A stretch of 64,000 bases of DNA from Macrothele yani (GCA_039090855.1 CM077034.1:17307303-17371302); one strand, 5' to 3'. Shown: positions 21,946 to 34,419, counted from the first letter of the stretch. A program made the numbers and translations. Notes: generated by a model from the letters alone, not told the origin.

Positions 21946-23128
21946 CCCTGAAGTGCCAGAAAAACTGGTAAACCAGTCTAATACTCGGTAGGTCCCCCAA
22001 GGGAGCGCAGGACTTCAGAAATACAACGGGGCATGGCCTCCACTAGCTTCTGGAAATATGCTGTAGGCAATGCACACCATACTTCCTGCAGAGCGTTCCA
22101 CAGTTCGGGTGTATTCCGAGGTCTCGGATTCTAGTGTTCGACAGCGCGTTGCATGGCATCCCAAATGTGTTCTATCACGTTCAGATCTGGGGACTTGGGT
22201 GGGAATGGCAAAACCCCAAACTCAGATGAATGCTCCTCTAAATGTAATGTGGCGTCCCGACACTTGTGTGGAGGTGCATTGCCCTGTTGGAACAGGCCCA
22301 ACCCATCAGCATGAATGCAGGACATGAACGGGTGTACCTCATCAGAAAGGATGCGCATATAGAGTTGACCGGTCACAGAAGTTTGTAGACGTACCAGGGG
22401 TCCCAGTGAAGTCTAGCTAAACACACCCCGCACCATTACGGATCCCCCACCAGCCGGTACAGTTCCATGTTGACAGGCGGGATCCATGGCTTCGTGGGGT
22501 TTGCGCCACAAACGAATCCTTCCATCATCCCGATACAGTTGGAAACGCTACTCGTCGGACCAGGCTACTTGTTTCCAGTCATCAAAAGTGTCCAGTGGCG
22601 GTGTTGCCGTGCCCAAACGAGGCGCATAGCTCTGTGTCGTGCACCCATCAAGGGGAATCGAGTTGGGCGTCGGCTCCCAAAGCCCATATCGTGCAGGGTA
22701 CGTTGCACAGTCCGGACGCTGATGCTTGTTGAGGCTCCAGCCTTGAATTCCGATGCTACCTGCGAGAGTGTCGCGTGAAACGATTCTTGACAGCCGACGA
22801 TGGTCACGTTCACCCAATATCTTTTTACGGCCACACTGGTATCGTAGGTTGGAGGTTTTGCCGGAATTCTTGTAGTCACCCTTGCAATGGTCGTCCGTGA
22901 AAATCCGAACTTCGTTTCTACCTCCGAAATACTATGGCCCATCTCACGAGCGCCAACTATGACACCGCGTTGAAAATCGCTTTAAATCGTTATTACTTGT
23001 CATTCTCATGCCGAAAACAGCTCTGAAAGCTGGAAAGGAGGTCTATCGCTTTATATACGCACTGGCGGACGCAACCGAGTACGCGCATAGGTGACGTTGC
23101 TACGTATTTTGCATAAACACGTTCAGTG
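21946..23128 (-). mobile_element. Tc1-like transposon D
   Basis: The left border CCCTGAAGTGCCAG follows TA at 21944-21945. The right border is probably at 23128 before TA (inverse reads CACTGAACGTG), giving weak terminal similarity and a length of 1183 bp. It directly follows mariner C, so the two elements share a TATA stretch. On minus a TATA-like sequence lies upstream of the transposase start at about 23050. Confidence 0.65.
21960..23015 (-). pseudogene. Tc1-like transposase of element D
   Basis: On minus the start near 23012 (MRMTSNNDLKRF) runs with a shift into VIVGAREMGHSISEVETKFG and FSRTTIARVTTRIPAKPPTY, a bipartite helix-turn-helix. The catalytic core shows VAWSDE (first Asp), FQQGNAPPHK, where the second catalytic Asp has become Gly, and KSPDLNVIEHIWDAMQRA with the final Glu. 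It ends around LRSLGGPTEY, with a stop near 21980. Stops and frameshifts plus the lost Asp make it inactive. Confidence 0.85.
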
Positions 23129-24109
23129 TATAGTGCTTGAACAGTATGATGTAATTGCAAGAGTGATTCTTTGGTCAAATTTGATAGCGATAATTTAGTC
23201 TACAAAATTTCGCATCGCTGCAATGTCAAAATTGCGGCGACAATATGCAGCTCCCCCCATTAATTTCTGGGTTCGCCACCGTTTAGAAGAATATCGCTGT
23301 CATATTCGAAAGAAGGTTGAGCATTTTGTTCTCGGAGAACACGGTGTTCCTAAAGAACACGAGACCTAACTTTAAAGTAAGGTCGTTCAGGACATTTTCC
23401 CAGCTAGATTCGAATGTTCCAGCGAAGAAGAGTGCAATTAGTGAAGAACGTGTCATTCGAGCTGAAGAATTTGACTTCCGTAACTAATGGATGCCTTTTT
23501 CCCCTCTTCCATGTTAAAAATGATCCTTGCGCTCTTACTGTCAATCCCCCCCCTCCCCCGTCCTTTCTCCGTTACGTATTCAGACAAGACATTCTCAGTT
23601 CTGTGTCGGGTCATTTAGATAGTACAGTGGCTTTCTAGTAGTAGAGACTGAATGAGATTTCTCCGCCGCTATTCTCCACCCCCCACACCCCTCCACCCTT
23701 CTATGTCATTCAACCTTTTCTTCATCCTTCAACCAAACCGTTTCTCCGGAGCAAGTGAATTCCATTTCACTTCATATATGAACCGGAGGCTCAGAATAGA
23801 ATCCCTATACCGCCAGATAGCAAAAAATGTTGTTTCTCGAAGTGGGGCCAGGAACTTCGCATGTTTTGAAAGCGATACTCACTCCAACGACAAACATATA
23901 TTTTCTTTTCGCGTGCGATATTTCACCTGTGTTAAGTAACAGCATATTTTCAGCTCCGTTAAAAAAAGAAAGAGAAATAAAAGACGCGCTCTTAAAAAAA
24001 ACGACTTAAAAATGAGAACGTGAACCTACTCCGTTCTGTTTTTTTTAATTACAATCGTACAGTTAACCGGGTACTTGACATGCTCAAATATAAGTAACAA
24101 TACGTACTT
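23129..24109. other. No recognisable feature
   Basis: This is mixed-composition sequence with C-rich runs near 23546-23560 and 23680-23700 and an AAAG-rich stretch at 23960-24000. Short open frames occur on both strands but show no family signature and no codon regularity I can recognise. Confidence 0.5.
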
Positions 24110-25238
24110 ACAGAGAGAACTAATTGAAAGAGCGAGGGAATATAAACTTCCATTGTGCATGGCTTTTATCGATTATGAAAAAAGCCTTTGATTCAGTGAA
24201 ACCATCAGCAGTTACAATGGCTCTGAAATCCTGCGGTATTGAAGATGCATACATTAATATTATTAATAACATCTATGAAAATGCAAGTGCAAAGATTCGG
24301 CGGTTTGAGAATACAACACACTTAAAAATTGGAAAGGGAGTGAGACAAGATGACACCAAATCTCCGAAGCTCTTTAATGCCCCATTGGAAAATGTCTTTC
24401 AATCACTGAACTGGGAAAACAAGGGGATAAAGATCAATGGAGATTATCTAACTCACCTTCGTTTTGCTGATGACGTAGTCATTTTTGCAACTACCCCATC
24501 AGAGCTGCAGAGTATGATCAAGGAACTTGCTGACAAGAGTAAAGAAGTGGGATTAAAAATGAACTTTCAGAAGACAAAAGTGATGTTCAATGCTTTTACA
24601 AGAAATGAAGATTTATCGATTGATGGAGAAAAGCTGGAGATAACAGACACGTACGTTTATCTTGGACAGCAGATATCAAGTGAGGGTCACATTGGTGAAG
24701 AAATTAATCGGCGTACAAAACTTGCCTGGAGAGCTTTTGGAAGAAACAGCATAATTTTCAAGAGCAACATGCCATTATGTCTTAAAAGAAAAGTGTTTGA
24801 TCAATGCATCCTTCAAGTGCTTACGTATGGTGCAGAGACGTGGACCTTAACTAAAAGAGATATACAAAGACTGCAGACAACTCAAAGAGGCATGGAGAGG
24901 TGCATGCTTGGTATAACCAGGAGAGATAAGAAGAGGAACTCGTGGATCCGAAAAATGACAGACATCGTGTTTAGAGTTAAATCCCTGAAATGGCAATGGG
25001 CTGTGCATACTGCCAGAAGGACAGACCATCGATGGACAGCCGAAATTTTAGATTGGAATCCAAGGGACAGGAAAAGACCCAGAAGAAGACCACATGGGAG
25101 ATGGGTGGATGAAATTCGAAAGTATGCGGGAGTGACATGAAGGAGATTGGCACAAGACAGACCGTTGTGGAGGAAACTTGGGGAGAACTTCGTCTAGCAG
25201 TGGATTGATAATGGATGACAACGACGATGATGATGATC
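24110..25238 (+). pseudogene. RTE-clade LINE, 5'-truncated copy 1 (reverse transcriptase)
   Basis: It begins inside the RT domain (RELIERAREYKLP). An extra A at about 24182 shifts the frame before KAFDSVKPSAVTMALKSCGI. Then come GVRQDD (usually GVRQGD), LTHLRFADDVVIFATTP with the FADD catalytic motif at about 24460-24475, and the C-terminal region (WTLTKRDIQRLQTTQ, HGRWVDEIRKYAGVT). An in-frame TGA at 25138-25140 replaces the usual Trp. The tail is a short GAT/GAC repeat (25215-25238), the microsatellite-type 3' end characteristic of RTE elements. The endonuclease domain is missing. Confidence 0.9.
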
Positions 25239-25560
25239 TCTTAAAAAATTGATGACTGACACAATATTGCATTTTTTATTTTTTTTAATGAAATGGAAAC
25301 CCCAGCATAAATTACAATTAATTCCCAAAATAATTTATTTTAATCAACTACTTGCATGGTTTCTCATCAATTTCAAAGTAATCTTAATTTCTTTCATCCA
25401 CTGATGGAACAGATTCCTGGAAAAGTAGTTTTTTTTTCAACATTGAAATTGTTTTAAATTATGTTTTTAGTTAAGAAAATTAATAATTGATTCTGTGGGA
25501 AAATAAGAAAATATTTCACTGTTGATATGTCTATAAATCATTGCTATGTAAAGAGCATTA
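25239..25560. other. AT-rich, no recognisable feature
   Basis: A and T dominate, with short homopolymer runs. No open frame of note and no repeat shared with the rest of the window was seen. Confidence 0.5.
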
Positions 25561-25564
25561 TTGT

Positions 25565-26540
25565 GAAAGAAATATGGGATTACGCCATATAATACAAATT
25601 TTGAAGATGACAATCCGATTTTTGGCGTAAATGTGACAAGGATGGTAAGTCATAATATCCGAAAACTTGAAAATTCTCATCGTCCTGGAGCGGGACTCGA
25701 ACCCGCGTCTCCCAGATAGCGCCCGGGTATGCTAACCACTACACCACCCAGAACGACCAAATTTCAAGTTTCCGAACAATTTGAATTTAACCATCACAGG
25801 ATTCGCTAGTCGAAGCAACCGGCATTCATGTTTAGCGAATCTGGAGGTTAAGAATCTTATCCCGTGTTTGCCCGGAGAAGCAGATAAATCATGAAAGAAA
25901 TACGGGATTACGCCATATAATACAAATTTTGAAGATGACAATCCGATTTTTGGCGTAAATGTGACAAGGATGGTAAGTCAGATAATATCCGAAAACTTGA
26001 AAATTTTCATCGCTGGACTCGAACCCGCGTCTCCCAGAAAACGCCCGGGTATGCTAACCACTACACCACCCAGAACGACCAAGTTTCAAGTTTCCGATCA
26101 ATTTGAATATAACCATCACAGGATTCGCTAGTCGAAGCAACCGGCATTCATGTTTAGCGAATCTGGAGGTTAAGAATCTTATCCCGTGTTTGCCCGGAGA
26201 AGCAGATAAATCATGAAAGAAATACGGGATTACGCCATATAATACAAATTTTGAAGATGACAATCCGATTTTTGGCGTAAATGTGACAAGGATGGTAAGT
26301 CAGATAATATCCGAAAACTTGAAAATTTTCATCGCTGGACTCGAACCCGCGTCTCCCAGAAAACGCCCGGGTATGCTAACCACTACACCACCCAGAACGA
26401 CCAAGTTTCAAGTTTCCGATCAATTTGAATTTAACCATCACAGGATTCGCTAGTCGAAGCAACCGGCATTCATGTTTAGCGAATCTGGAGGTTAAGAATC
26501 TTATCCCGTGTTTGCCCGGAGATGCAGATAAATTATGAAA
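25565..26540 (-). mobile_element. SINE-3 tandem array (three copies, minus)
   Basis: Three units of 328, 322 and 322 bp (starts at 25565, 25893, 26215). In minus orientation each holds a tRNA-like head (for example at about 25680-25760) with A box TGGTGTAGTGGTTAGCATA, B box GGTTCGAGTCC and a pairable acceptor stem, followed by a body of about 240 bp. Units 2 and 3 are nearly identical to each other and share a 5-bp deletion near the B box. They are unlike SINE-1 and SINE-2. Confidence 0.88.
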
Positions 26541-27033
26541 GAAATACAAACTTGGAAATTTGAAACTTGGTTGTTCAGGGTGGTGTAGTGGTTAGCATTC
26601 CCGGGCGTTTTCTGGGAGACGCGGGTTCGAGTCCCGTTCCAGGACGATGAAAATTTTCAAGTTTTCGGATATTATCTGACTTACCATCCTTGTCACATTT
26701 ACGCCAAAAATCGGATTGTCATCTTCAAAATTTGTATTATATGGCGTAATCCCGTATTTCTTTCATGATTTATCTGCTTCTCCGGGCAAACACGGGATAA
26801 GATTCTTAACCTCCAGATTCGCTAAACATGAATACCGGTTGCTTCGACTAGCGAATCCTGTGATGGTTAAATTCAAATTGATCGGAAACTTGAAACTTGG
26901 TCGTTCTGGGTGGTGTAGTGGTTAGCATACCCGGGCGTTTTCTAAGAGACTCCAGGAAGATGAAAATTTTCAAGTTTTTGGATATTATCTGACTTACCAT
27001 CCTTGTCACATTTACGCCAAAAATCGGATTGTC
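26541..27033 (+). mobile_element. SINE-3, inverted copies (plus)
   Basis: One full unit with its head at about 26563-26645, and part of a second with a damaged head at about 26900-26960, run in the opposite sense to the preceding array. Together with it they form a large imperfect palindrome centred near 26545. The body is over 95 percent similar to the minus copies by eye. Confidence 0.85.
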
Positions 27034-28239
27034 ATTATTGTGTTTAGTCGAACAATTTCCATTTTTGCCAGGGTTTTTTTTTTTTTTTTTTTTTTTTTCA
27101 TTTTTGCCTGGTTTATACCAGTTTTCGCCACTGTCCTGTCGAAAACACCTTTTTGCTGGCAAAATTACCAATCCTGGTTAATGGGATCTATTTACGCGGA
27201 ACTGCGTATTATGCGGGCTCGTTAAATATGGGTCCGACTGTGTTAATCAGTCTTCTAGAAATAACAGCTTGTTTTGTTTTGGAATACTTTCCCTCCCATC
27301 ATGATAATATGTAGGTTTGGTAGTGGCAGTGTTCGTGATTTTCTCTTCTATATATTATAAGGAAGAATTTAAAGTACGGTCTACAACTTCCTTATTCTTT
27401 CTTCTTTATAGATCTAAAAATTTCTAAACGACTTGGACAGGTGTGAAGTTTAAGGCGGCAATTATGTATTTGATAAAACCTCGTCTTTTCCTCATTTTTC
27501 CGTTCCGTTTTTTTTAGCAGTTTAATTGTGCAGCTGTTGCATATCTTTGCACCCCACATTCCCAGCCACCTGTGACACTAATATTAGGACATTATTATCT
27601 TCAACTGCTGTTGCTTTGAGAATGAGCTTAAAATCCGAAGGTTTCACTTGAGTTCATGACCTCTAGCCAGCGTGGAAAACCTCATCCTATTAGCAGCCGA
27701 GAATGGGTATCCGGCGATGAGAGCGGTCGTTTGCGCATGCGCTACTTGGCACGCAGGCTCCAAAGGACGAGTTATATTAATTACTTTTTTGCTTTGCATA
27801 ATCACAGAGCTATGTGACCGCAGGGGTCGTCGGTAATCGCTCCTTGTAACGTGATAATTTTTAAGGATTCGGGGTGTAGAGAGAGATGTGTCTGTGATGT
27901 TCCGGCTCCCAGAAAGGAGAAAACCCCCCTCGTCGATGGCAACCAATGTAGGCGACAAACTTCTACCCGAAGGTCAAACTTCATGCGCAGATGCATAGTG
28001 CGGTAAGACAGATGGAATGAGAAAATAAACGTATAAAAGTCAATAACATTAGTGAGTAGGGAGTGCGAAGGGGGAGAAAAAGTCTACCCCCGCAAAATAT
28101 AACGACTTCTCAATTATCAGTTAATGGAAATGATTTTTAGCAGCATACATTGAGGCTGCACAGGTTCCAGACCTTAGTAAGAAAAATAGAAATAAAAACA
28201 AATATTTTATATATATATATATATATTAGGACATAATTA
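27034..28239. other. No gene recognised; simple repeats
   Basis: A T run lies at 27076-27099 and a (TA)n microsatellite at about 28207-28227. The segment 27640-28000 is GC-richer and has a 104-codon minus frame (27644-27958) and a 64-codon one (27802-27996); neither resembles a family I know. Confidence 0.5.
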
Positions 28240-29690
28240 ACTAATATTAGGAAAAGCTCCAGGTGAAGATGGAATTACTGTAGACAACACAAAAGAAGCA
28301 AGTGGAGAAATCGAAACAGTACTCGCATAAATTTTCACTCGATGCCTTAATGAAGGGAAGATTCCTGAGGATTGGAACAACGCTACAATGATCCTGCTAC
28401 ATAAGAAAGGTGACATTGAGGATCTCAGGAACTACAGACCTATCAGCCTCCTATCAGTGGTTTATAAAATCTTCACTAAAGTTATTTTAACACTGGGCAT
28501 GGCTCAACCGAGAGAACAAGCTGGATTCAGGAGTGGCTACAGCACAATAGATCATATCCACGTACTGAGAGAACTAATTGAAAGAGCGAGGGAATATGAA
28601 CTTCCATTGTGCATGGCTTTTATCGATTATGAAAAAGCCTTTGATTCGGTGAAACCATCAGCAGCTACAATGGCCCTGAAATCCTGCGGTATTGAAGATG
28701 CGTACATTAATATTATTAATAACATCTATGAAAATGCAAGTGCAAAGATTAGGCTGTTTGAAAATACAACACACATAAAAATTGGAAAAGGAGTGAGACA
28801 AGGTGACATCATATCTCCGAAGCTCTTTAATGCCACATTGGAAAATGCTTTCAATCACTGAACTGGGAAACAAAGAGATAAAGATTAATGGAGATTATCT
28901 AACCCACCTTCGTTTTGCTGATGACGTAGTCACTTTTGCAACTAGCCCATCAGAGCTGCAGAGTATGATCCAGGAACTTGCTGACAAGAGTAAAGAAGTG
29001 GGATTAAAAATGAACTTTCAGAAGACAAAACTGATGTTCAATGCTTTTACAAGAAATGAAGATTTATCGATTGATGGAGAAAAGCTGGAGATAACAGACA
29101 CGTACGTTTATCTTGGACAGCAGATATCAAGTGAGGGTCACATTGATGAAGAAATTAATCAGCGTACAAATCTTGCCTGGAGAGCTTTTGGAAGAAACAG
29201 CGTAATTTTCAAGAGCAATATGCCATTATGTCTTAAAAGAAAAGTGTTTGATCAATGCATCCTTCCAGTGCTTACGTATGGTGCAGAGACGTGGACCTTA
29301 ACTAAAAGAGACATACAAAGGCTGCAGACAACTCAAAGCAGCATGGAGAGGTGCATGCTTGGTGTAACCAGGAGAGATAAGAAGAGGAACTCGTGGATCC
29401 GAAAAATGACGAGAGTGGAAGACATCATGATCAGAGTTAAATCCCTGAAATGGCAATGGGCTGGACATACTGCCAGAAGGACAGACCATCGATGGACAGC
29501 CGAAATTTTAGATTGGATTCCAAGGGACAGGAAAAGACCAGAAGAAAACCACATGGGAGATGGGTGGATGAGAATCGAAAGTATGCAGGAGTGACATGGA
29601 GGAGACTGGCACAAGACAGACCGTTGTGGAGGAAACTTGGGTAGACCTTCGTCCAGCAGTGGATTCATAATGGTTGACAATGATGATGAT
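28240..29690 (+). pseudogene. RTE-clade LINE copy 2, longest RT copy
   Basis: This copy reaches furthest upstream: LGKAPGEDGITVD, then an in-frame stop at 28328-28330, RCLNEGKIPEDWN, LLHKKGDIEDLRNYRPISLL (RT motif start), KAFDSVKPSAATMA, GVRQGDIISPKLFNATLEN and FADDVVTFATSP with the FADD site at about 28915. Lesions are a deletion near 28483 that removes a HRLKVT-type segment and a one-base loss near 28850. The C-terminus ends RKLG-stop at 29643, where the usual W-rich end is cut by a single-base change, and a GAT-rich tail reaches 29690. Confidence 0.92.
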
Positions 29691-30557
29691 ATATATAAAG
29701 AGCAAGACAGAAAAACAGGAAGAGATACAGGAAAAGGCAGTAAGACAGAAAAAGGAGAGACAGAGATAAAGAGAGAGAGAGAGAGAGAGAGGAAGATAGG
29801 CATGCAGGAGCAAAGAAATATAGGAATGGATACAGAAAATCAGATGAAGAAAATGAGAGAGAAAGACGAAGAAAAAGAAATGGAAGATCAGGAACAGTTA
29901 GGAAAACAGTTAAAAAAGAGAAAATCAGAAATATCGGAGAGAAAGAGTGAGATGGAATGGAACAATGAATGAGAAATCGAGAATAAGGGACACAGAGAGA
30001 GAGATACGGTGAAACTGAGAATGATTGAGACTGACAGACAACAAGAGACAGACAGTGAGACACAGGGAGAGAAAAAACGGGAGAAAGACGCTGGAAAAGT
30101 GTGGGGGGAAGAGTAGGATACTAAAAAAAGAGGAGGCAGAGAAAGTCAAAGAGAGAAAGAAACACAGAAAGTGGGTAAGAAAGTGAAAGAACGTAAAAGC
30201 AGAAAAAGTTAGAGAAACAAAATTAAAGCAGTGAGACAGACAGAACAAAATGAGAGGATGCGACACAAAGACAAACTGAGACAGAAAGAAATAATTAATG
30301 AGATGCAGAGAAAAAGAGACGCAGATAAAAAGCAATAGAGAGAGATAAAGGTTAAGACAGAAGAAAAATAAAGTGACATTGAAAGAGGCCAACAAAGAGG
30401 GAGAGGGACAGAAAGATATAGAAAAGTATAATAAATAGGTAGAGAAAAAAAAAGAGACGGGAAAAGAGGGTTTGTGGTATACATGGACAGGAAGAGACGA
30501 AAAATGCCTGAGAGAGAAAGAACACCAGCGGGAGAAGAGGCAAGGGGATTAAAGAAA
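29691..30557. repeat. Purine-rich degenerate (GA/GACA)n tract, left half
   Basis: The plus strand is almost all A and G with scattered C and T, mostly around AGAGAAA, GACAGA and GGAGA. Long open frames on minus (up to 197 codons, Leu/Ser/Phe-rich) result from this composition. It continues beyond the transposon at 31999-32575. It begins directly at the 3' tail of RTE copy 2. Confidence 0.85.
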
Positions 30558-30559
30558 TA

Positions 30560-31969
30560 CACTGACGGAAAAAAAAAAATCCCAACACCAAGAAGGGGTT
30601 GTGTTAGATAAACGACAGTTGGTAGGCGGTGAGAGTACAACTGTAAGATGACGTCTATGCAAATTTCACGCTCGTCGCATACGTGTGGCGCTAGTAGCAC
30701 CCTTTTGGAACATGCAAAGCAGGTTTGCTGTAAATACGCGCTGTAACGTTCGTGAGCGTTAGTTATCGTTGAGATTCGACGTAGTGTGTTGATGTTAGTC
30801 AAGAATGCCTTTAAGAAGACGAAGAAGCCATTATCAACAGCTCACGGAGTTTGAACGAGGTCGTGTAATAGGGCGTACGAGAAGGTAGATCTTCTTTCCG
30901 CAATATTGCAGAACGACTTGGCAGGAATGTAGCCACTGTGCATGATTGTTGGCAGCGGTGGTCAAGGGAAGGTACTGCCTCAAGAAGACCGGGTTCCGGC
31001 TGGCCACGTGGCACTACTGAGAGGGAAGACCGCCGTGTACGGCGTATGGCCGTGGCGCATCGTACCGCATCTACGGCAGCAATTCGAGCTGCAGTTGCCA
31101 CCACAGTGACACAACGAACTGTTACAAATCGGTTGCTTGAAGGACAGCTCCGAGCCAGACGCCCTGTAGCGTGCATTCCACTTACTCCAAACCACTGCCG
31201 TTTGCGACGTCAGTGGTGTCAAGCTAGAGCTCATTGGAGGACGGAGTGGAGATCTGTTGTGTTTTCTGATGAAAGCCAGTTTTGCCTGGGTGCCAGTGAT
31301 GGCCGTGTGTTGGTTAGAAGGAGGCCAGGTGAGCGCCTGCAACCAACCTGTCTGCGGCCGAGACACACTGCACCTACACCTGGAGTTATGGTCTAGGGAG
31401 CAATTTCCTATAACAGGAGGAGCACTCTCGTGGTTATCCCACGCACCCTGACGGCACAGTTGTACTTCTGTCTGGTGATTCAACCTGTTGTGCTGCCATT
31501 CATGAACAGCATTCCAGGGGGTGTTTTCCAACAGGATAACGCTTGCCCGCATGCTCTACAGAGTGTCGACATGTTGCCGAGGCCTGCTAGATCACCAGAT
31601 CTTTCACCAATCGAGCACGTATGGGACATCATTGGAAGACACCTCCAGCGTCACCCACAACCAGCACTAACCGTCCCTGTATTGACCGACCAAGTGCAAC
31701 AGGCATGGAACTCCATCCCACAAACTGACATCCAGCACCTGTACGACACAATGCATGAACGTTTGCGTGCTTGCATTCAACATTCTGGCGGTTACACCGG
31801 TTATTAATGTACCAGCATTTCACATTTAAAATGGCTCTTCTCGCGCTTACATTAAGCTGTGATCTTGAAACCTTAATCGATTAAATATGTTACCTATACA
31901 AATGTATTGCCGCCATTTCATTCCTCTACAACTATTTTTTCGTGGTGTTGGGATTTTTTTCCGTCAGTG
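30560..31969 (+). mobile_element. Tc1-like transposon E (1410 bp)
   Basis: The left end CACTGACGGAAAAAAAAAAT and the inverse of the right end (CACTGACGGAAAAAAATCCC) match; both carry CCCAACACCA further inside, and TA lies on each side (30558-30559 and 31970-31971). A further piece of the same right end follows at about 31974-31994. It splits a purine-rich tract. Confidence 0.92.
30805..31807 (+). pseudogene. Tc1-like transposase of element E, nearly intact
   Basis: ATG 30805 gives MPLRRRRSHYQQLTEFERGR. A small deletion near 30885 shifts the frame within the first helix-turn-helix. From about 30930 one frame is open (NVATVHDCWQRWSREGTASR, then the GRPR-like linker region) through SVVFSDESQFCL (first catalytic Asp), interrupted by a single TAG at 31394-31396 in place of a Trp codon, then VFQQDNACPH (second Asp) and SPDLSPIEHVWDII (final Glu), ending GGYTGY and stop at 31805-31807. 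The catalytic triad is complete; two lesions inactivate it, so it is relatively young. Confidence 0.92.
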
Positions 31970-31998
31970 TATATATATTTTTTTTCCGTCAGTGTATA

Positions 31999-32575
31999 CA
32001 CGAAGAGGAAGGAACGCAGAAAATCCGACAAAGAGATGGAAGGATACGGATAAAAATAGAAAGTAAGACAGAAAAAAAGAGAAAACCAGAAATAGTGCGG
32101 GAAACAGAAGTAAATAAAAGAGGCAGACAGAAAAAACGGAGCGAAAGAGTGTGAGAGAAAGGAGCAAGGATATGAGAGACAAAGAAATAATGAAAAAAGA
32201 CGGACAGAGAGAGAGTAATACGGAAAAATAAAAGAGAGACGAAGAACTAGATACAGTGAAATTAAGAGAGACAGCGAAACAGAGACAGAAGGATAAAGTG
32301 AGAAAGATAGATAAAAAAAATAAAACCAGAGATAGAAAAAGAGAGAGGGGGAGGGAGAAAGAAAGGCAGGAAAAGACAAACGAAGTTAATGAGTTACATG
32401 GAGAGGAAGAAACAGAGTTGATCAGACAAAAAAAAAAAGAAAAAAAAACACACACACACAGATTGAGAAAGAAACGGAAGAGCAGAAAAATGAAAGAAAC
32501 AACTAAAAAAAAAAAGAGACAGAAAGAAATGAGAGAAAGGAACACAAAAAAAGAGAGAATAACTCAACTTATCTC
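31999..32575. repeat. Purine-rich degenerate tract, right half
   Basis: Continuation of the A/G-rich low-complexity sequence from 29691-30557, cut in two by transposon E. It includes A runs at 32429-32448 and a (CA)n at 32449-32459. Confidence 0.85.
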
Positions 32576-33066
32576 ACTGAAGGATACATTGCACAGAGTT
32601 ACTTTATCATAACTTGTGAACCACAGCATATATGTCAAATCTGATTTCGGCAATGAAAATTCTGCTCTTCTTTGATATGTCACATGATCCTCCTTACCGT
32701 TTGAAAAATTTGACCTCGATCGAACATGGCGGCGATGTTCCGGAAATAGCCTAAAGATCAGTCCCCTCTCACCGATTCTTTGCTGGAGTATTCAGATATT
32801 TCATTTTCTCTCCCGTTTCTGAAATACAAGGGTATCCTGCGACTTTTGACTCACCCTGATTACTTTTGACTCACGTAATTCATTACGATGCCTTTTAAAA
32901 TCATTTCGATAACCTTTCGTATACATAGACGCGATATGGAAATTGTTAATTTTCTATCTTGCTTTTAATGACCTTCTAAAGATTTAGAAGAAGGGATACT
33001 TAAACAACAAAAGGAAAGTATCAATATTTCAACAAAATACTCTGAAATACTTTAATATCATTTTCC

Positions 33067-33069
<3 letters not shown>
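32576..33069. other. No recognisable feature
   Basis: Ordinary AT-rich sequence with no repeats shared with the rest of the window and no open frame of note. Confidence 0.5.
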
Positions 33070-33110
<41 letters not shown>

Positions 33111-33947
33111 GGCAGAGAGAGAGAGAGGCAGAGAGAGAGAGACAAAGAGAGGCTCAGAGGGAGACAAAAAGAGGCAGAGAGAGAAAGAGACAGACAAAGA
33201 AAGAGACAGACAGAGAGAGACACACACACAGAGAGAAAGAGAGAGAGAGAGACACACACACAGAGAGAAAGAGAGAGAGAGACACACACACACACAGAAA
33301 GAGAGAGAAGCACACACACAGAGAAAGAGAGAGAGACACACACAGAGAAAGAGAGAGAGAGACACACACACAGAAAGAGAGAGAGAGACACACACACAGA
33401 AAGAGAGAGAGACACACACACACAGAGAAAGAGAGAGAGAGAGACACACACACACAGAGAAAGAGAGAGAGAGAGACACACACACACAGAGACACACACA
33501 GAGAAAGAGAGAGAGACACACACACAGAGAAAGAGAGAGAGAGACATACACACAGAGAAAGAGAGAGAGAGAGACACACACACAGAGAAAGAGAGAGAAG
33601 CACACACACAGAGAAAGAGAGAGACCACACAGAGAAAGAGAGAGACACACACACACACACAGAGAAAGAGAGAGACACACACAGAGAGAAAGAGAGAGAC
33701 CACACAGAGAAAGAGAGAGAGACACACACACACACACAGAGAGAAAGAGAGAGACACACACACAGAGAAAGAGAGAGACCACACAGAGAAAGAGAGAGAG
33801 ACACACACACACACAGAAAGAGAGAGAAGCACACACACAGAGAAAGAGAGAGAGACCACACAGAGAAAGAGAGAGAGACACACACACAGAGAAAGAGAGA
33901 GAGACACACACACAGAGAGAAAGAGAGAGAGACACACACACAGAGAA

Positions 33948-33978
<31 letters not shown>

Positions 33979-34230
33979 GAGAGACACACACACAGAGAAA
34001 GAGAGAGAGACACACACAGAGAAAGAGAGAGAGACACACACACACAGAAAGAGAGAGAAGCACACACACAGAGAAAGAGAGAGAGACCACACAGAGAAAG
34101 AGAGAGAGACACACACACAGAGAAAGAGAGAGAGACACACACACAGAGAGAAAGAGAGAGAGACACACACAGAGAAAGAGAGAGAGACACACACACAGAG
34201 AAAGAGAGAGAGACACACACACAGAGAGAA

Positions 34231-34261
<31 letters not shown>

Positions 34262-34388
34262 GAGAGACACACACACAGAGAAAGAGAGAGAGACACACAC
34301 ACAGAGAGAAAGAGAGAGAGACACACACAGAGAAAGAGAGAGAGACACACACACAGAGAAAGAGAGAGAGACACACACACAGAGAGAA

Positions 34389-34419
<31 letters not shown>

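Noticed and set aside
25680..25760. Functional tRNA gene
   Set aside because: The tRNA-like sequence is part of a 322-bp repeat present in several copies with body sequence attached, i.e. a SINE head; some copies have lost part of the stem.
29665..30802. Minus-strand Leu/Ser/Phe-rich membrane-like proteins
   Set aside because: They are read from purine-rich low-complexity DNA, and several frames are open at once; no start context or domain.
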